Assembly: GCA_949127685.1 (NCBI GenBank)
Contig: CASBPW010000290.1
Coordinates: forward strand, 1 to 26,511
DNA: 26,511 nucleotides
Source: Candidatus Sivonenia alaskensis PMM_0068
GTDB taxonomy: Bacteria; Cyanobacteriota; Cyanobacteriia; Gloeobacterales; PMM-0068
Reading direction: 5' to 3'
Shown: positions 16,145-23,603 of the stretch, in pieces
How positions within the stretch are numbered: position 1 is the stretch's first letter
Layout of the letters: every line of letters starts with the position of its first letter
The notes under the pieces: generated by a model
What the model saw: only the letters and a program-made list of their open reading frames with translations
The model's database searches: none
Told to the model about the DNA's origin: nothing
Position numbers and translations under genes: made by a program

Positions 16145-16473
16145 TTGCCCTAGAGAAAATTCAGGCATTCAGCAAACAAATTGCTGAAAAATTTCAGCCA
16201 GAACGCATTATCTTGTTTGGTTCTTATGCTTACGGCCAACCCACCGAAGACTCTGACGTAGATTTACTCGTCATCCTGCCCTTTGAAGAACTGCCTGTCT
16301 ATAAAGCGATCGAAATTCGCAGACAGGTCAGACCTACTTTCCCCCTAGACCTAATGGCCCGAACCTCCGAACAAATTCAGCAGCGGTTAGACATGGGTGA
16401 CTTTTTTATTCAAGACATTATCGAAAAAGGTCGCGTCCTCTATGAAGCCAATCACGCAAGAATGGGTCAATAA
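16141..16473 (+). CDS. MNT-type minimal nucleotidyltransferase (antitoxin-like)
   Basis: A 110-residue pol-beta-superfamily nucleotidyltransferase. The signature GS-x10-D-x-D is intact (GSYAYGQPTEDSDVD, about residues 27-41), with a further carboxylate candidate in PLDLMA. In characterised MntA-HepT pairs this protein modifies its HEPN partner with AMP and so silences it; the same role is inferred here. GAGG lies seven bases before the ATG, and the ATG overlaps the TGA of the methyltransferase-like remnant. The 3' end overlaps the HEPN gene by 32 bases, so the two are translationally coupled. The C-terminus (FFIQDIIEKGRVLYE) is typical. Confidence 0.9.
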   Translation: MIALEKIQAFSKQIAEKFQPERIILFGSYAYGQPTEDSDVDLLVILPFEELPVYKAIEIRRQVRPTFPLDLMARTSEQIQQRLDMGDFFIQDIIEKGRVLYEANHARMGQ

Positions 16474-16822
16474 AGCAGAGGGCGATTTTGCCACTGCGCA
16501 ACGAGAGCTTCAGGTGGAACAAACGCCCAATTATGATGCTGTGTGTTTTCATAGTCAGCAATGCGCTGAGAAATATCTCAAAGCTTGTCTACAAGAAGAA
16601 AATATTGCCTTTAAGAAGACGCACGATCTCACTACACTTTTGGATTTATTCTTGCCTGTTAAACCAAACTGGGCAACCTTGCGTCCAACCCTTGATGCGC
16701 TGACAACCTACGCAGTGGAATTTCGGTATCCCGGTGTGTCGGCAAACCAGTCTATAGCAACACAAGCCTTTCAAGATTGTGTCGCAGTTCGGCAGATTAT
16801 TCGGCAGGACTTTTCTTTGTAA
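16442..16822 (+). CDS. HEPN-domain protein, partner of the MNT protein
   Basis: A 126-residue helical HEPN protein. NYDAVCFHSQQCAEKYLKAC and KTHDLTTLLDL are the classic signatures of the HEPN domain found beside MNT genes. The RNase motif R-x4-6-H of HepT-type toxins is not present: none of the arginines is followed by a histidine at that distance, and the only histidines are in FHSQQ and KTHDL. It may therefore not be an active RNase, or it may belong to the branch with another role. The ATG at 16442 lies inside the MNT gene. The frame is open further upstream but within conserved MNT coding sequence. A toxin role is inferred, not shown. Confidence 0.88.
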   Translation: MKPITQEWVNKAEGDFATAQRELQVEQTPNYDAVCFHSQQCAEKYLKACLQEENIAFKKTHDLTTLLDLFLPVKPNWATLRPTLDALTTYAVEFRYPGVSANQSIATQAFQDCVAVRQIIRQDFSL

Positions 16823-16852
16823 GGCTTTGGCTGATTTTGCTTTCTTAGAGCA

Positions 16853-16948
16853 TTAGCGTTTCTCGGTTTGATAGGAGTAGTGTCTGAGCTGAATGGCATC
16901 GTGGATGTGGTCTAAAAGGTTCTTTGGACGGGGTTTCAGAGAGGGCAC
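16853..16948 (-). pseudogene. N-terminal fragment of an integron/XerC-type tyrosine recombinase
   Basis: A GTG at 16946-16948 opens 31 codons ending at TAA (16853-16855). The peptide contains PKNLLDHIHDAIQLRHYSYQ then TEKR, which matches the start of integron-type integrases (P-x-LLD-x-V-RDxIRxxHYSxxTExxY), the SAM-like DNA-binding domain. The homology stops exactly where the tyrosine and the next helix are expected, 30 bases after the end of the HEPN gene. The catalytic domain is absent. It is a dead remnant, but it suggests that a recombinase once acted at this site. Confidence 0.55.
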
Positions 16949-17200
16949 TTCTGCCTAAGTACGTAAAAAGGGATATTAGGTCCATCCTGAAGAGGCTGCA
17001 TGGGAGCGATATCGACGGTTACATAGAGCAACGGGCGGTTGCATGGAGTAGATTGCAGAAATTTTTCGCTGAATGCTCCTGAGTCTTTCAAAATGCAAGA
17101 ACCTCTAGGAAACCCATAAAAAATGGCCCGGAGGTCGTTCGCAAGAGTTTTCAACGAGAAGCTTATTCAGTGCCTTCGTCCCAGCATAGTCCATGTATTG

Positions 17201-17289
17201 GATGTACGGGGACGCATCAGGCCCAAGCAGTTGGGACCAATAATGCGCACCTTGCCTCGAAGAGCTTGTCTCAGGATTTTTGCTCCAAC
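17201..17289 (-). pseudogene. Short remnant of an acyl-CoA synthetase (NDP-forming) CoA-binding domain
   Basis: The minus-strand frame reads AKILRQALRGKVRIIGPNCL then GLMRP. The core RxIGPNCLGxxxP is characteristic of the CoA-binding domain of NDP-forming acetyl-CoA synthetases and of the related acetyltransferases. No coherent extension is found on either side: a stop precedes it, and the frame ends at 17178-17180. The stretch between this and the integrase fragment (16949-17200) holds a 72-codon minus-strand frame that I do not recognise. Confidence 0.4.
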
Positions 17290-17635
17290 GCTGCTCCAGC
17301 GGATCCCGATTTCTTGTTAAGACCTATTAGTTATAAACTCAATAAAATTGAAAATCAGTGGAGCGAGCAAACTTCAGGCTTATATTCTACAGCTTAACTT
17401 TAGAGGACCCAGACTCCGTCCGAGGTGCACAATCGCGCAATTGGTTTACGGCTCGCGCCGAAATAAAACCCCATAGGTGCTAGCCATTATAAACCACGGG
17501 AGCAGCTCTAGAAGCTATTTCAAGAAACGTTAACGAAAAGTAAAGAGATGGTAAGCAAAGTCACGTCATCAAGTCCGAAATGCTAGGGTGTAGGCAATTC
17601 CAGCTCTCTTGTTGCCCACACAAAGGATGGTGCCT
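17290..17635 (+). other. Non-coding region upstream of hpf/lrtA, probable leader
   Basis: No coding signal is found on either strand. The first part is A/T-rich (17310-17400, with TATAAA at 17332 and TATATT at 17381, but no convincing -35 partner). The second part is more mixed, with short self-complementary stretches such as GGCAA/TTGCC just before the Shine-Dalgarno. Cyanobacterial lrtA is known for a long, light/dark-responsive 5' leader, so this could be one. That is inference from gene identity. Confidence 0.35.
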
Positions 17636-18202
17636 ATGAACCTCGTGATCCAAGGGAAAAACATCGAGATCACCGACGCAATTCGAGACTATGTAAACAC
17701 TAAAATTCATAAGGCGGTAGACCCTTTTAACCAATTGATTACTGAAGTCGATGTTCATCTATCTGTAGCAAAAAATCCACGCATTAGTGGGGGTCATATA
17801 GCTGAGGTCACTGTTTACGCTAACGGTACCGTAGTTCGCTCAGAGGAAGCTTCGGAAAGCCTTTACGCCAGCCTTGATGTCGTGGCGGATAAGCTACAAC
17901 GCCAGCTACGCAAGTATAAGGAACGGGTAAAAGCGAAAGCTAGAGAGAAGACTGCTCTAGCAGCTGGTGACACTACAGAAGATATCGGCAATGGAGAGAG
18001 CCATAAAACAGCTCAACTGCCTAAAGAAGTAGTGCGGATGAAGTATTTTGCGATGGCTCCCTTAACTATTGAGGAAGCATCAGAGCAGTTGGGACTGGTG
18101 GGACATGATTTCTTCGTATTCCGCAACAAAGACACGAATCAAATTAACGTTGTTTACGAACGGAATCATGGTGGTTTTGGAGTAATCATCCCCAGAGATT
18201 GA
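17636..18202 (+). CDS. hpf: Ribosome hibernation promoting factor, long form (LrtA)
   Basis: It binds the 30S decoding region and drives formation of inactive 100S ribosomes in the dark or stationary phase. The protein has 188 residues. The N-terminal S30AE domain (about 1-100: NLVIQGKNIEITDAIRDYVN, ASLDVVADKLQRQLRKYKER) is followed by a variable linker, then the C-terminal dimerisation domain (about 128-185: EVVRMKYFAMAPLTIEEASE, NVVYERNHGGFGVIIP). The ATG at 17636 has AAGGA eight bases upstream. An in-frame ATG three codons earlier overlaps that site and is less likely. A strong terminator follows, so it is monocistronic. In cyanobacteria the gene is called lrtA, light-repressed transcript. 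Confidence 0.96.
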   Translation: MNLVIQGKNIEITDAIRDYVNTKIHKAVDPFNQLITEVDVHLSVAKNPRISGGHIAEVTVYANGTVVRSEEASESLYASLDVVADKLQRQLRKYKERVKAKAREKTALAAGDTTEDIGNGESHKTAQLPKEVVRMKYFAMAPLTIEEASEQLGLVGHDFFVFRNKDTNQINVVYERNHGGFGVIIPRD

Positions 18203-18231
18203 TATTGGGTCGAATTTTGTTACTCGTTAAG

Positions 18232-18261
18232 AAAAAGGGTGCATGACTATGCACCCTTTTT
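18232..18261 (+). terminator. Rho-independent terminator of hpf
   Basis: A perfect 13-bp stem (18232-18244 with 18249-18261) has a GACT loop and ends in five T. It begins 29 bases after the hpf stop. The A-run on its left side would also let it work on the minus strand, but no gene lies there. Confidence 0.93.
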
Positions 18262-18346
18262 CATGTCATAAAACCGCCTCACACCGTTCAAGGTTGGCCA
18301 TTCACGGTTCCTCCCATATCATGGGAAAAGCCCTAAGAGGATTTCC

Positions 18347-19300
18347 GTGAGCACTGTCAGCCTTATCCGCGCTCATTCCTATGAGTCTCACGCCCTACGT
18401 ACCGCCCTTTTGGAAGCCCTCTCTCCTTTAGGGGGGATTGAAGCATTTATCAAATCGCAAGACCGGGTGTTACTCAAGCCCAATCTGCTCACAGGCTCAC
18501 GACCGACGAAAGCCTGTACGACCCATCCAGCCATCGTCCGGGAAGTGGCGCTTCTGGTGCAAGAGGCGGGAGGGAAACCTTTCTTGGGAGATAGTCCTGC
18601 TTTTGGTTCTGCTCGTGGTGTGGCCAAAGCGAATGGCCTTTTGGAAATTGCGGAAGAGCTAAACCTGCCGATTGTTGAATTTCGGGGTGCGCGTTTCAAT
18701 TCTGCCGGGGAAACTTTTGACCACTTGCGACTCTCCAAAGAAGCAATGGAAGCGGATGTGGTGCTCAACCTCCCCAAGATTAAATCCCATGTGCAGCTAA
18801 CGGCGACCTTAGCTGTCAAAAATCTATTTGGCTGTGTCCCTGGAAAGCTCAAGGCTTGGTGGCATCTCGATTCGGGTAAAGACCGCATCAAATTCGGCAA
18901 GATGCTGGTGGAAACGGCAGCAACAATCAATCCTCAGCTCACGATTGTCGACGGAATCATTGGTCACGAGGGGAATGGTCCCAGTAATGGAGAACCCAAA
19001 GCATTAGGTCTGTTGTGTGCTTCCAATAACGTCTTTGCGCTCGACCATGTACTGTGCGCGGTGCTCAATATCGACCCAGCCACCATGCCAACGATGGAAG
19101 CGGCTCGCCTCTTAAATATCGGCCCTCAGTCCCTGGCGGACATTGAAATTCTGGGACTTTCCCTAGAAGAAGCCTACTGCCCTGACTGGAAACTCCCCGA
19201 GCGCCTAGTTCCCATCGATTTTGGCTTGCCTCGCGTGGTCCGTTCTACCATGCGGGATGTCTATACCCGCTGGGTCGTGGAACCTCAACAGAAAGGGTAA
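18347..19300 (+). CDS. DUF362 family protein
   Basis: A 317-residue protein of the DUF362 family. Family marks are VLLKPNLLTGSRPTKACTTHP (in part, residues 41-58), GGKPFLGDSPAFGS, NLPKIKSHVQLTATLAVKNL and the later TIVDGIIGHEGNGPSNGEPK. The last three are glycine-rich and histidine/asparagine-rich loops conserved in this family, whose biochemical role is not settled. No ferredoxin-type cysteine cluster is present, unlike some DUF362 members. The start is a GTG at 18347 with GAGGA six bases upstream. The gene converges on the SRPBCC gene with 45 bp between stops. Confidence 0.88.
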   Translation: MSTVSLIRAHSYESHALRTALLEALSPLGGIEAFIKSQDRVLLKPNLLTGSRPTKACTTHPAIVREVALLVQEAGGKPFLGDSPAFGSARGVAKANGLLEIAEELNLPIVEFRGARFNSAGETFDHLRLSKEAMEADVVLNLPKIKSHVQLTATLAVKNLFGCVPGKLKAWWHLDSGKDRIKFGKMLVETAATINPQLTIVDGIIGHEGNGPSNGEPKALGLLCASNNVFALDHVLCAVLNIDPATMPTMEAARLLNIGPQSLADIEILGLSLEEAYCPDWKLPERLVPIDFGLPRVVRSTMRDVYTRWVVEPQQKG

Positions 19301-19345
19301 ACTCAAAGAACCTCACCGCTGATGAACGGACAGGCCCAAATCCTT

Positions 19346-19996
19346 TTAAGAGCGGCGACGGCTGATCTCCTGGCGGATAGATTCCAGCGTGTTAGGAATA
19401 TCTTCTTTAAAGGTTTCGCGCAGAATACCTTTGGGGATATTATTATCGGCCTTGGCTGCGACTTGATAGGTGAGTAAGATTTTGGGACCGCTGCCAGGAG
19501 GAATTGCCTCCACAGGCTGAAGGGTCCACCCTCCTGTGAATTGTTCAAAGAAGCCTTCGGTGCGTTCAAACTGGAACTTTTCTTCCGCTTGCTCTGTGAC
19601 CGCTACAGTAAACGAAAAACGCACCGGGACGAAAAGAACCTGCCGTTGGAAGGTCTGACGCAGTCGTTTATGACCTTGAGCATCTGGGGTAAGCAGGGTG
19701 CTCTCCACAAGATTGGGAATAAATTTTTTGAGATTATTGTAGTCTGTGAGCACAGCCCAAGCCTCTTGTTGGGAGGCATTGACCAAGACCCGAGCAGTAT
19801 ACTTGACCACTCCTCGTTTGTCTTCACCCCCATCAATCGAGACGGTTCCTTTGCCCAAGGTCACCCGTTCTTCCGCCGACAATCGGTCTAGGGGGCCATC
19901 GAAGAGCTTTTGAGCAGAAGCACCCTGCAAAAATAGCAAGCTGGACAAAGCCAACAAGCTAGAACTTATCCCAAGAACAGAAATGAATTTTTTCAT
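19346..19996 (-). CDS. Exported SRPBCC (polyketide cyclase/dehydrase-like) protein
   Basis: A 216-residue protein with a clear signal peptide from the ATG at 19994-19996 (MKKF, then a Leu/Ser-rich core ending GASA at about 29). The mature part is a helix-grip START/SRPBCC fold: VLVNASQQEAWAVLTDYNNL and FIPNLVES, the usual opening of the coenzyme Q-binding/cyclase family, then a beta-sheet and a C-terminal helix (TFKEDIPNTLESIRQEI). Such proteins bind hydrophobic ligands; none is indicated. An ATG seven codons upstream (20015-20017) is possible, but AAAGG abuts it and the signal peptide starts better at 19996. No partner gene is adjacent. Confidence 0.83.
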   Translation of the reverse strand: MKKFISVLGISSSLLALSSLLFLQGASAQKLFDGPLDRLSAEERVTLGKGTVSIDGGEDKRGVVKYTARVLVNASQQEAWAVLTDYNNLKKFIPNLVESTLLTPDAQGHKRLRQTFQRQVLFVPVRFSFTVAVTEQAEEKFQFERTEGFFEQFTGGWTLQPVEAIPPGSGPKILLTYQVAAKADNNIPKGILRETFKEDIPNTLESIRQEISRRRS

Positions 19997-20118
19997 GGTT
20001 GTGTCATCAGTCCTCATCCTTTAAGCTACTGGGTTATCTGCACGTTTGTGACTTGTGTTTACCTCGTGGCCAACGCTGGGAGGACACAAGAGGGGTTGGC
20101 ATGTCAGCCCACTCTAGT

Positions 20119-21789
20119 TCAGAATCCTAGATCCGATTTAGCTAACTCTGCTGCCGTACGAACGTCTTCATCAGAGCGGTCTTCCCACAAGTCTGCACCA
20201 ATGTCCCGATAGAACTTTTCATCATAGGCACGGGTGCGAACGACCACAGGCATTGGTACGGCATAACCCAGGATCAGGGCTTGCTGTTTGGGGTCCATCT
20301 GGGCTAGGACTGTTCGCAGAGCTTGGCCTCCAGCCACCCCTGTGAACACGGCATCAATGTCTTTATCATCATTCAAAAGAGCCGTGATGCGGGTGCCCAA
20401 TTGAGACATGACTTCGTTATCAATACCGGAAGGGCGCTGGTCAACCACTAAGAGGGTGACAAAATACTTGCGCATCTCCCGAGCAATGGTACCAAAAATA
20501 GTCTGCTTGGCCTGTTTAGGATCTAAGAAGCGATGGGCTTCTTCAATCGTGATCATCAATTGTCGGGGCTTGTCTTTGGCATCTTTGGATTGTAGATATT
20601 TCTCTGCTCGTTTCACATATTCCCCGTGCAATTTGCGGGTGATGATGTTGGCTGCGAGCATATAGCTTAAGAGAGAACCCTGTGAGCCAAACTCAATAAC
20701 CACGTGCTTGCCACTAGACAGAATATCGGTGAGTTCGGATAGATAGTCATGAGGGCAGACCGTCTTCAGATATTTCAGGTCTTCCAAACGGTTTAGCTTT
20801 CGTTGGAGCGCCATGATCGAGGGAGCATTGCCCATATTCTCTTGGCAAAATTCTAGTATTTCTCCGTTGCTCATCGTCATCAAACGGCTGATCCAGTTCT
20901 CTCCGAAGTGATTGCGCAGAATGATCGCATTTTCAATACTGGCATCGGAAAGATTGAGTTCGCCACGAATCAAACTGAGGTCATCTACATCAATTTGATT
21001 CATGCTGATATAGAGCTCACGGGCATCCCGGACCCCGCGTCGCTTACTGGCTTCTGGATCAAGGGTGTAAATTTGAACTTGACCAGGAAATAGCTGGCGC
21101 AAACCCTTTACCGTACTGCTTTCTTTTCCTTCCTTAGCGGCTTCCCAGCCATACTCAGAATGCATATCAAAAATAAGGTTCACGGCTGCTTTTTTACGAA
21201 TCACTCCACTGAGAATGAGGCGGGTTAAAAAAGATTTACCAGTTCCTGACTTTCCAAAAATGCCATTCGAACGTTCTACAAATCGCTCTAAATCTAGACA
21301 AATTGGCACATCCATATCGAGGGGTTGACCGATATTAAAATTCTTGCGCTCTGGGTCTGTTTCACTCCCAAAAACTTGTGTAAAATCGAATTCGGTGGCA
21401 TCCAAAACTTGAGCAAAGTGTGAAGGGACTGTTTTTACTGGACGCAACTCATTGGTCTCTGGCTCAAACATGAGCATCGGGGTGAGCTTTATAGTGCCAA
21501 AAGTTCCCGTTCCAGCCAAGACCTCAGACATGAAGTCATCATCATGCTCTGGAGGATTCATCAGAATTTTTGGGCTTGAGGTGCCGAGGACCACATCGGT
21601 CAACATCGAGAAAAACCGTGTCTTACGCCCCTTAATAATTACAAATTTGCCTACCCGCATCTCTTCTACGGAGACATCGGCATTGAGTCTAGCTTCCAAT
21701 CCCAGACTAAGAGAACCCTGTACAACGATGCCGAGAGGGTTTGGACTGTTAGACCGGAACGGTTCTGGTTCTCGGGAGAAGGTCGTCAT
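20119..21789 (-). CDS. HerA-like P-loop ATPase (DUF87, HAS-barrel)
   Basis: A 556-residue ATPase of the HerA/FtsK group. The N-terminal HAS-barrel region (about 1-130) includes GSLSLGLEARLN and VGKFVIIKG. Walker A is GKSGTGKS (179-186), Walker B LMITIEEAH (411-419), and the sensor-like VVDQRPSGI follows (448-456). HerA proteins are hexameric DNA translocases that usually pair with the nuclease NurA in end resection, or serve phage-defence systems. Here the neighbours are an SRPBCC gene and a divergent phycobiliprotein lyase gene, with no nuclease in sight. The ATG at 21787-21789 has AGGTG six bases upstream. The frame is open to a GTG at 21822, without support. Confidence 0.9.
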   Translation of the reverse strand: MTTFSREPEPFRSNSPNPLGIVVQGSLSLGLEARLNADVSVEEMRVGKFVIIKGRKTRFFSMLTDVVLGTSSPKILMNPPEHDDDFMSEVLAGTGTFGTIKLTPMLMFEPETNELRPVKTVPSHFAQVLDATEFDFTQVFGSETDPERKNFNIGQPLDMDVPICLDLERFVERSNGIFGKSGTGKSFLTRLILSGVIRKKAAVNLIFDMHSEYGWEAAKEGKESSTVKGLRQLFPGQVQIYTLDPEASKRRGVRDARELYISMNQIDVDDLSLIRGELNLSDASIENAIILRNHFGENWISRLMTMSNGEILEFCQENMGNAPSIMALQRKLNRLEDLKYLKTVCPHDYLSELTDILSSGKHVVIEFGSQGSLLSYMLAANIITRKLHGEYVKRAEKYLQSKDAKDKPRQLMITIEEAHRFLDPKQAKQTIFGTIAREMRKYFVTLLVVDQRPSGIDNEVMSQLGTRITALLNDDKDIDAVFTGVAGGQALRTVLAQMDPKQQALILGYAVPMPVVVRTRAYDEKFYRDIGADLWEDRSDEDVRTAAELAKSDLGF

Positions 21790-21976
21790 GTGAACACCTG
21801 ACCATTTGCGATAATGTAGCACTAACTCTGGGGGTGGGTAAACGCTTCTGACGCTAGACGTGTGGGAACATCGTAAATAATCCGTTGACTAGGTATGCCT
21901 ACAGGGTTTATTTCTCCACTTCTGTAAAGTTTCACTGAAAATGAGAAATGATTAATGGAGTGCAATCTGGGACCCG

Positions 21977-22531
21977 ATGGACGCCATAACTAAGTTTCAC
22001 TATTTTTTTGACTGCTGTATCGGAGCTTGGAGCAGCGAGCGAACCTATCACTATTTGACTCGCCAGGAAGTAGAACGTTCGCACACAGAGTTCATCATCC
22101 GAACCCTAACGCCTCTGCTGAAGGAAAAAGTACTCCGGGATAATCAGCGTTCTTCCCTCTTTGTGGATAGTCTGTTGGGGTTTTATCTTGCCTTTCAGAC
22201 CCTTTCCGAGAAAGGGGAAGCAGTCTCTCAAGACCTGAATATGCTTTTTATCCCTGACCAGGAGGATGCTCCAGTCCTAGAAGGTGCCTATCTTCGAGAC
22301 CGGGCCTACGAGGAAGCGAAGCCTATGGTGGCTCACTTTCGCTTCGAGCCACAAACGCAAGAACTTTTGATGACTACTACCTACACAGAAGTCATCGCCG
22401 TAGATTCGATCACGCTGATTAATCCGGACCTGAGAATTCGCAAGATTCTTACCTATCGTCGCCCGGCCACAGGTCAGCCCCTGGAAAAACTGGTTTTGGT
22501 GGGCTTTGGAGTGGAACAGAAGATCCTATGA
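21977..22531 (+). CDS. CpcS/CpeS-type phycobiliprotein lyase
   Basis: A 184-residue protein of the CpcS/CpeS/CpcU lipocalin-like family, whose members attach phycobilins to cysteine of phycobiliproteins. Family features are the N-terminal FFDCCIGAWSSERTYHYL, the strand EGAYLRDRAYEEAKPMVAHF, and VDSITLINPDLRIRKILTYR near the C-terminus. The lipocalin-like barrel usually binds bilin non-covalently before transfer. Which subunit it serves cannot be told, since no phycobiliprotein gene is in the window. It is divergent from the HerA gene with 187 bp between. The gene is a strong sign of a cyanobacterial host. Confidence 0.85.
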   Translation: MDAITKFHYFFDCCIGAWSSERTYHYLTRQEVERSHTEFIIRTLTPLLKEKVLRDNQRSSLFVDSLLGFYLAFQTLSEKGEAVSQDLNMLFIPDQEDAPVLEGAYLRDRAYEEAKPMVAHFRFEPQTQELLMTTTYTEVIAVDSITLINPDLRIRKILTYRRPATGQPLEKLVLVGFGVEQKIL

Positions 22532-22697
22532 GGCGGTGTAATTAAAATTACGGTGTAGGAACCTGTTCTCCCGTTTACAAGAGACAATTTTGGATAGAAA
22601 AAACCTTACCATTGCGTTCAGGTTTCTGTATATAACTATTCAAGCAGCGCAGCATAATTGAGTGAACCGTTCTGGCAATTTCAGTGTGAGGTTGATA

Positions 22698-23303
22698 ATG
22701 ATGAGAAGTGATTACGTGCTTAAACCCTTCAGCAAACGGGCTGCGTCCTTGATGCTTTGCAGCCTTGGCATTGGTATTTCCACGCTTCATGGCTTAATCC
22801 AGGAAGCAAGAGCAGAAGAATTCAGATCGGCTCCCCTCCAACTTGCAGAAGCAATCATTCCCGAAAAACTGCTTATTAACCCTGCAGAAGTTCCTTTGAC
22901 TGGAACCATTCAGATCAACAGCCCCATTAGGGGCAATTTGAGAATCAGCGATTTTCGATTTGAAGGTAGACGCTATCACAAATATCAGTTCAGCGGGGAG
23001 CAAGGGAAATTAATGCGGATGACGGTTGTGGGTACTAACGTTGACCCCAATCAACCGACGAATCAGTTCTCCATAAATCCAACATTGGTCAATCCAGTTT
23101 TGATTTTGGTAGCTCCGAATGGCCTGATCATGGAGCAGCAGCCCACTGCAACCAATTCTTCCTTTGCTCGCATTCGGATGACTATACCTGAAACCGGAAC
23201 CTATAGCCTGCTGGTCACCAGTGTCAGCCCCCAAACAATCGGGAACTATAGGTTAGCTGTTGAACGGTTGAAGCAAGACGGTTCCAACAGGGTGGATCAG
23301 TGA
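22698..23303 (+). CDS. Exported PPC-domain protein
   Basis: A 201-residue secreted protein. The first of two adjacent ATGs (22698) has GAGG six bases upstream and begins a signal peptide with a basic start (RSDYVLKPFSKR), a hydrophobic core (LMLCSLGIGIS) and a likely cleavage after EARA near residue 40. The mature part is a bacterial pre-peptidase C-terminal (PPC) type beta-sandwich: YHKYQFSGEQGKLMRMTVVG, VLILVAPNGLIMEQ and TIPETGTYSLLVTS are its three diagnostic strands. There is no peptidase domain. A GTG at 22662 would add 12 residues in front of the signal peptide and is less likely. The role is unknown. Confidence 0.83.
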   Translation: MMRSDYVLKPFSKRAASLMLCSLGIGISTLHGLIQEARAEEFRSAPLQLAEAIIPEKLLINPAEVPLTGTIQINSPIRGNLRISDFRFEGRRYHKYQFSGEQGKLMRMTVVGTNVDPNQPTNQFSINPTLVNPVLILVAPNGLIMEQQPTATNSSFARIRMTIPETGTYSLLVTSVSPQTIGNYRLAVERLKQDGSNRVDQ

Positions 23304-23405
23304 GACGGTTTTCAGAAAAAATACCAGTGGTTGCAATCTTTCATAAGAACGAGCAATGATTAAAGCACTTGATTTGAGCCGGCTAACAATGGGAGCAGAG
23401 ATTTA

Positions 23406-23603
23406 TTATGCACGGATTTTTTCGTATTCAACTTCTGGAATACCTACTCTCTCTTTTGCATGTTCAATCGTCATACTGCAAAGTTGACCATCCTTATCTA
23501 AATCTAATAAGGTGTTTTCATCTAAGTCTCGTGTTTCAGTAGGTGAATTCCGAGAAAAGATGATATGAAGAGTGTCTGTATCTTCAAAGTATTGAATCTT
23601 CAT
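23406..23603 (-). CDS. DUF2283 small protein (antitoxin-like)
   Basis: A 65-residue protein of the DUF2283 family: KIQYFEDTDTLHIIFS at the start, then TRDLDENTLLDLDKDGQLCS and IEHAKERVG. The family is often found directly behind small DUF4258-type genes and looks like the antitoxin half of a pair, although this is not established. Its ATG overlaps the TGA of the upstream frame by four bases (ATGA). The upstream partner is interrupted by a stop codon. The C-terminal RA and stop are followed by a region with no gene. Confidence 0.85.
   Translation of the reverse strand: MKIQYFEDTDTLHIIFSRNSPTETRDLDENTLLDLDKDGQLCSMTIEHAKERVGIPEVEYEKIRA

Noticed and set aside
16936..17154. 72-codon minus-strand frame (TTG start) between the integrase and synthetase remnants
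   Set aside because: It reads somewhat like protein (CNRPLLYVTVDIAPMQPLQD), but I recognise no family, there is no good start signal and it overlaps the integrase remnant. It may be another fossil; not called.
18388..18930. 180-codon minus-strand frame inside the DUF362 gene
   Set aside because: Shadow of a well-supported gene; the composition is arginine/serine-rich and without motifs.
22575..22790. 71-codon minus-strand frame before the PPC gene
   Set aside because: Overlaps the PPC signal peptide region antisense, with no recognisable motif or start signal.
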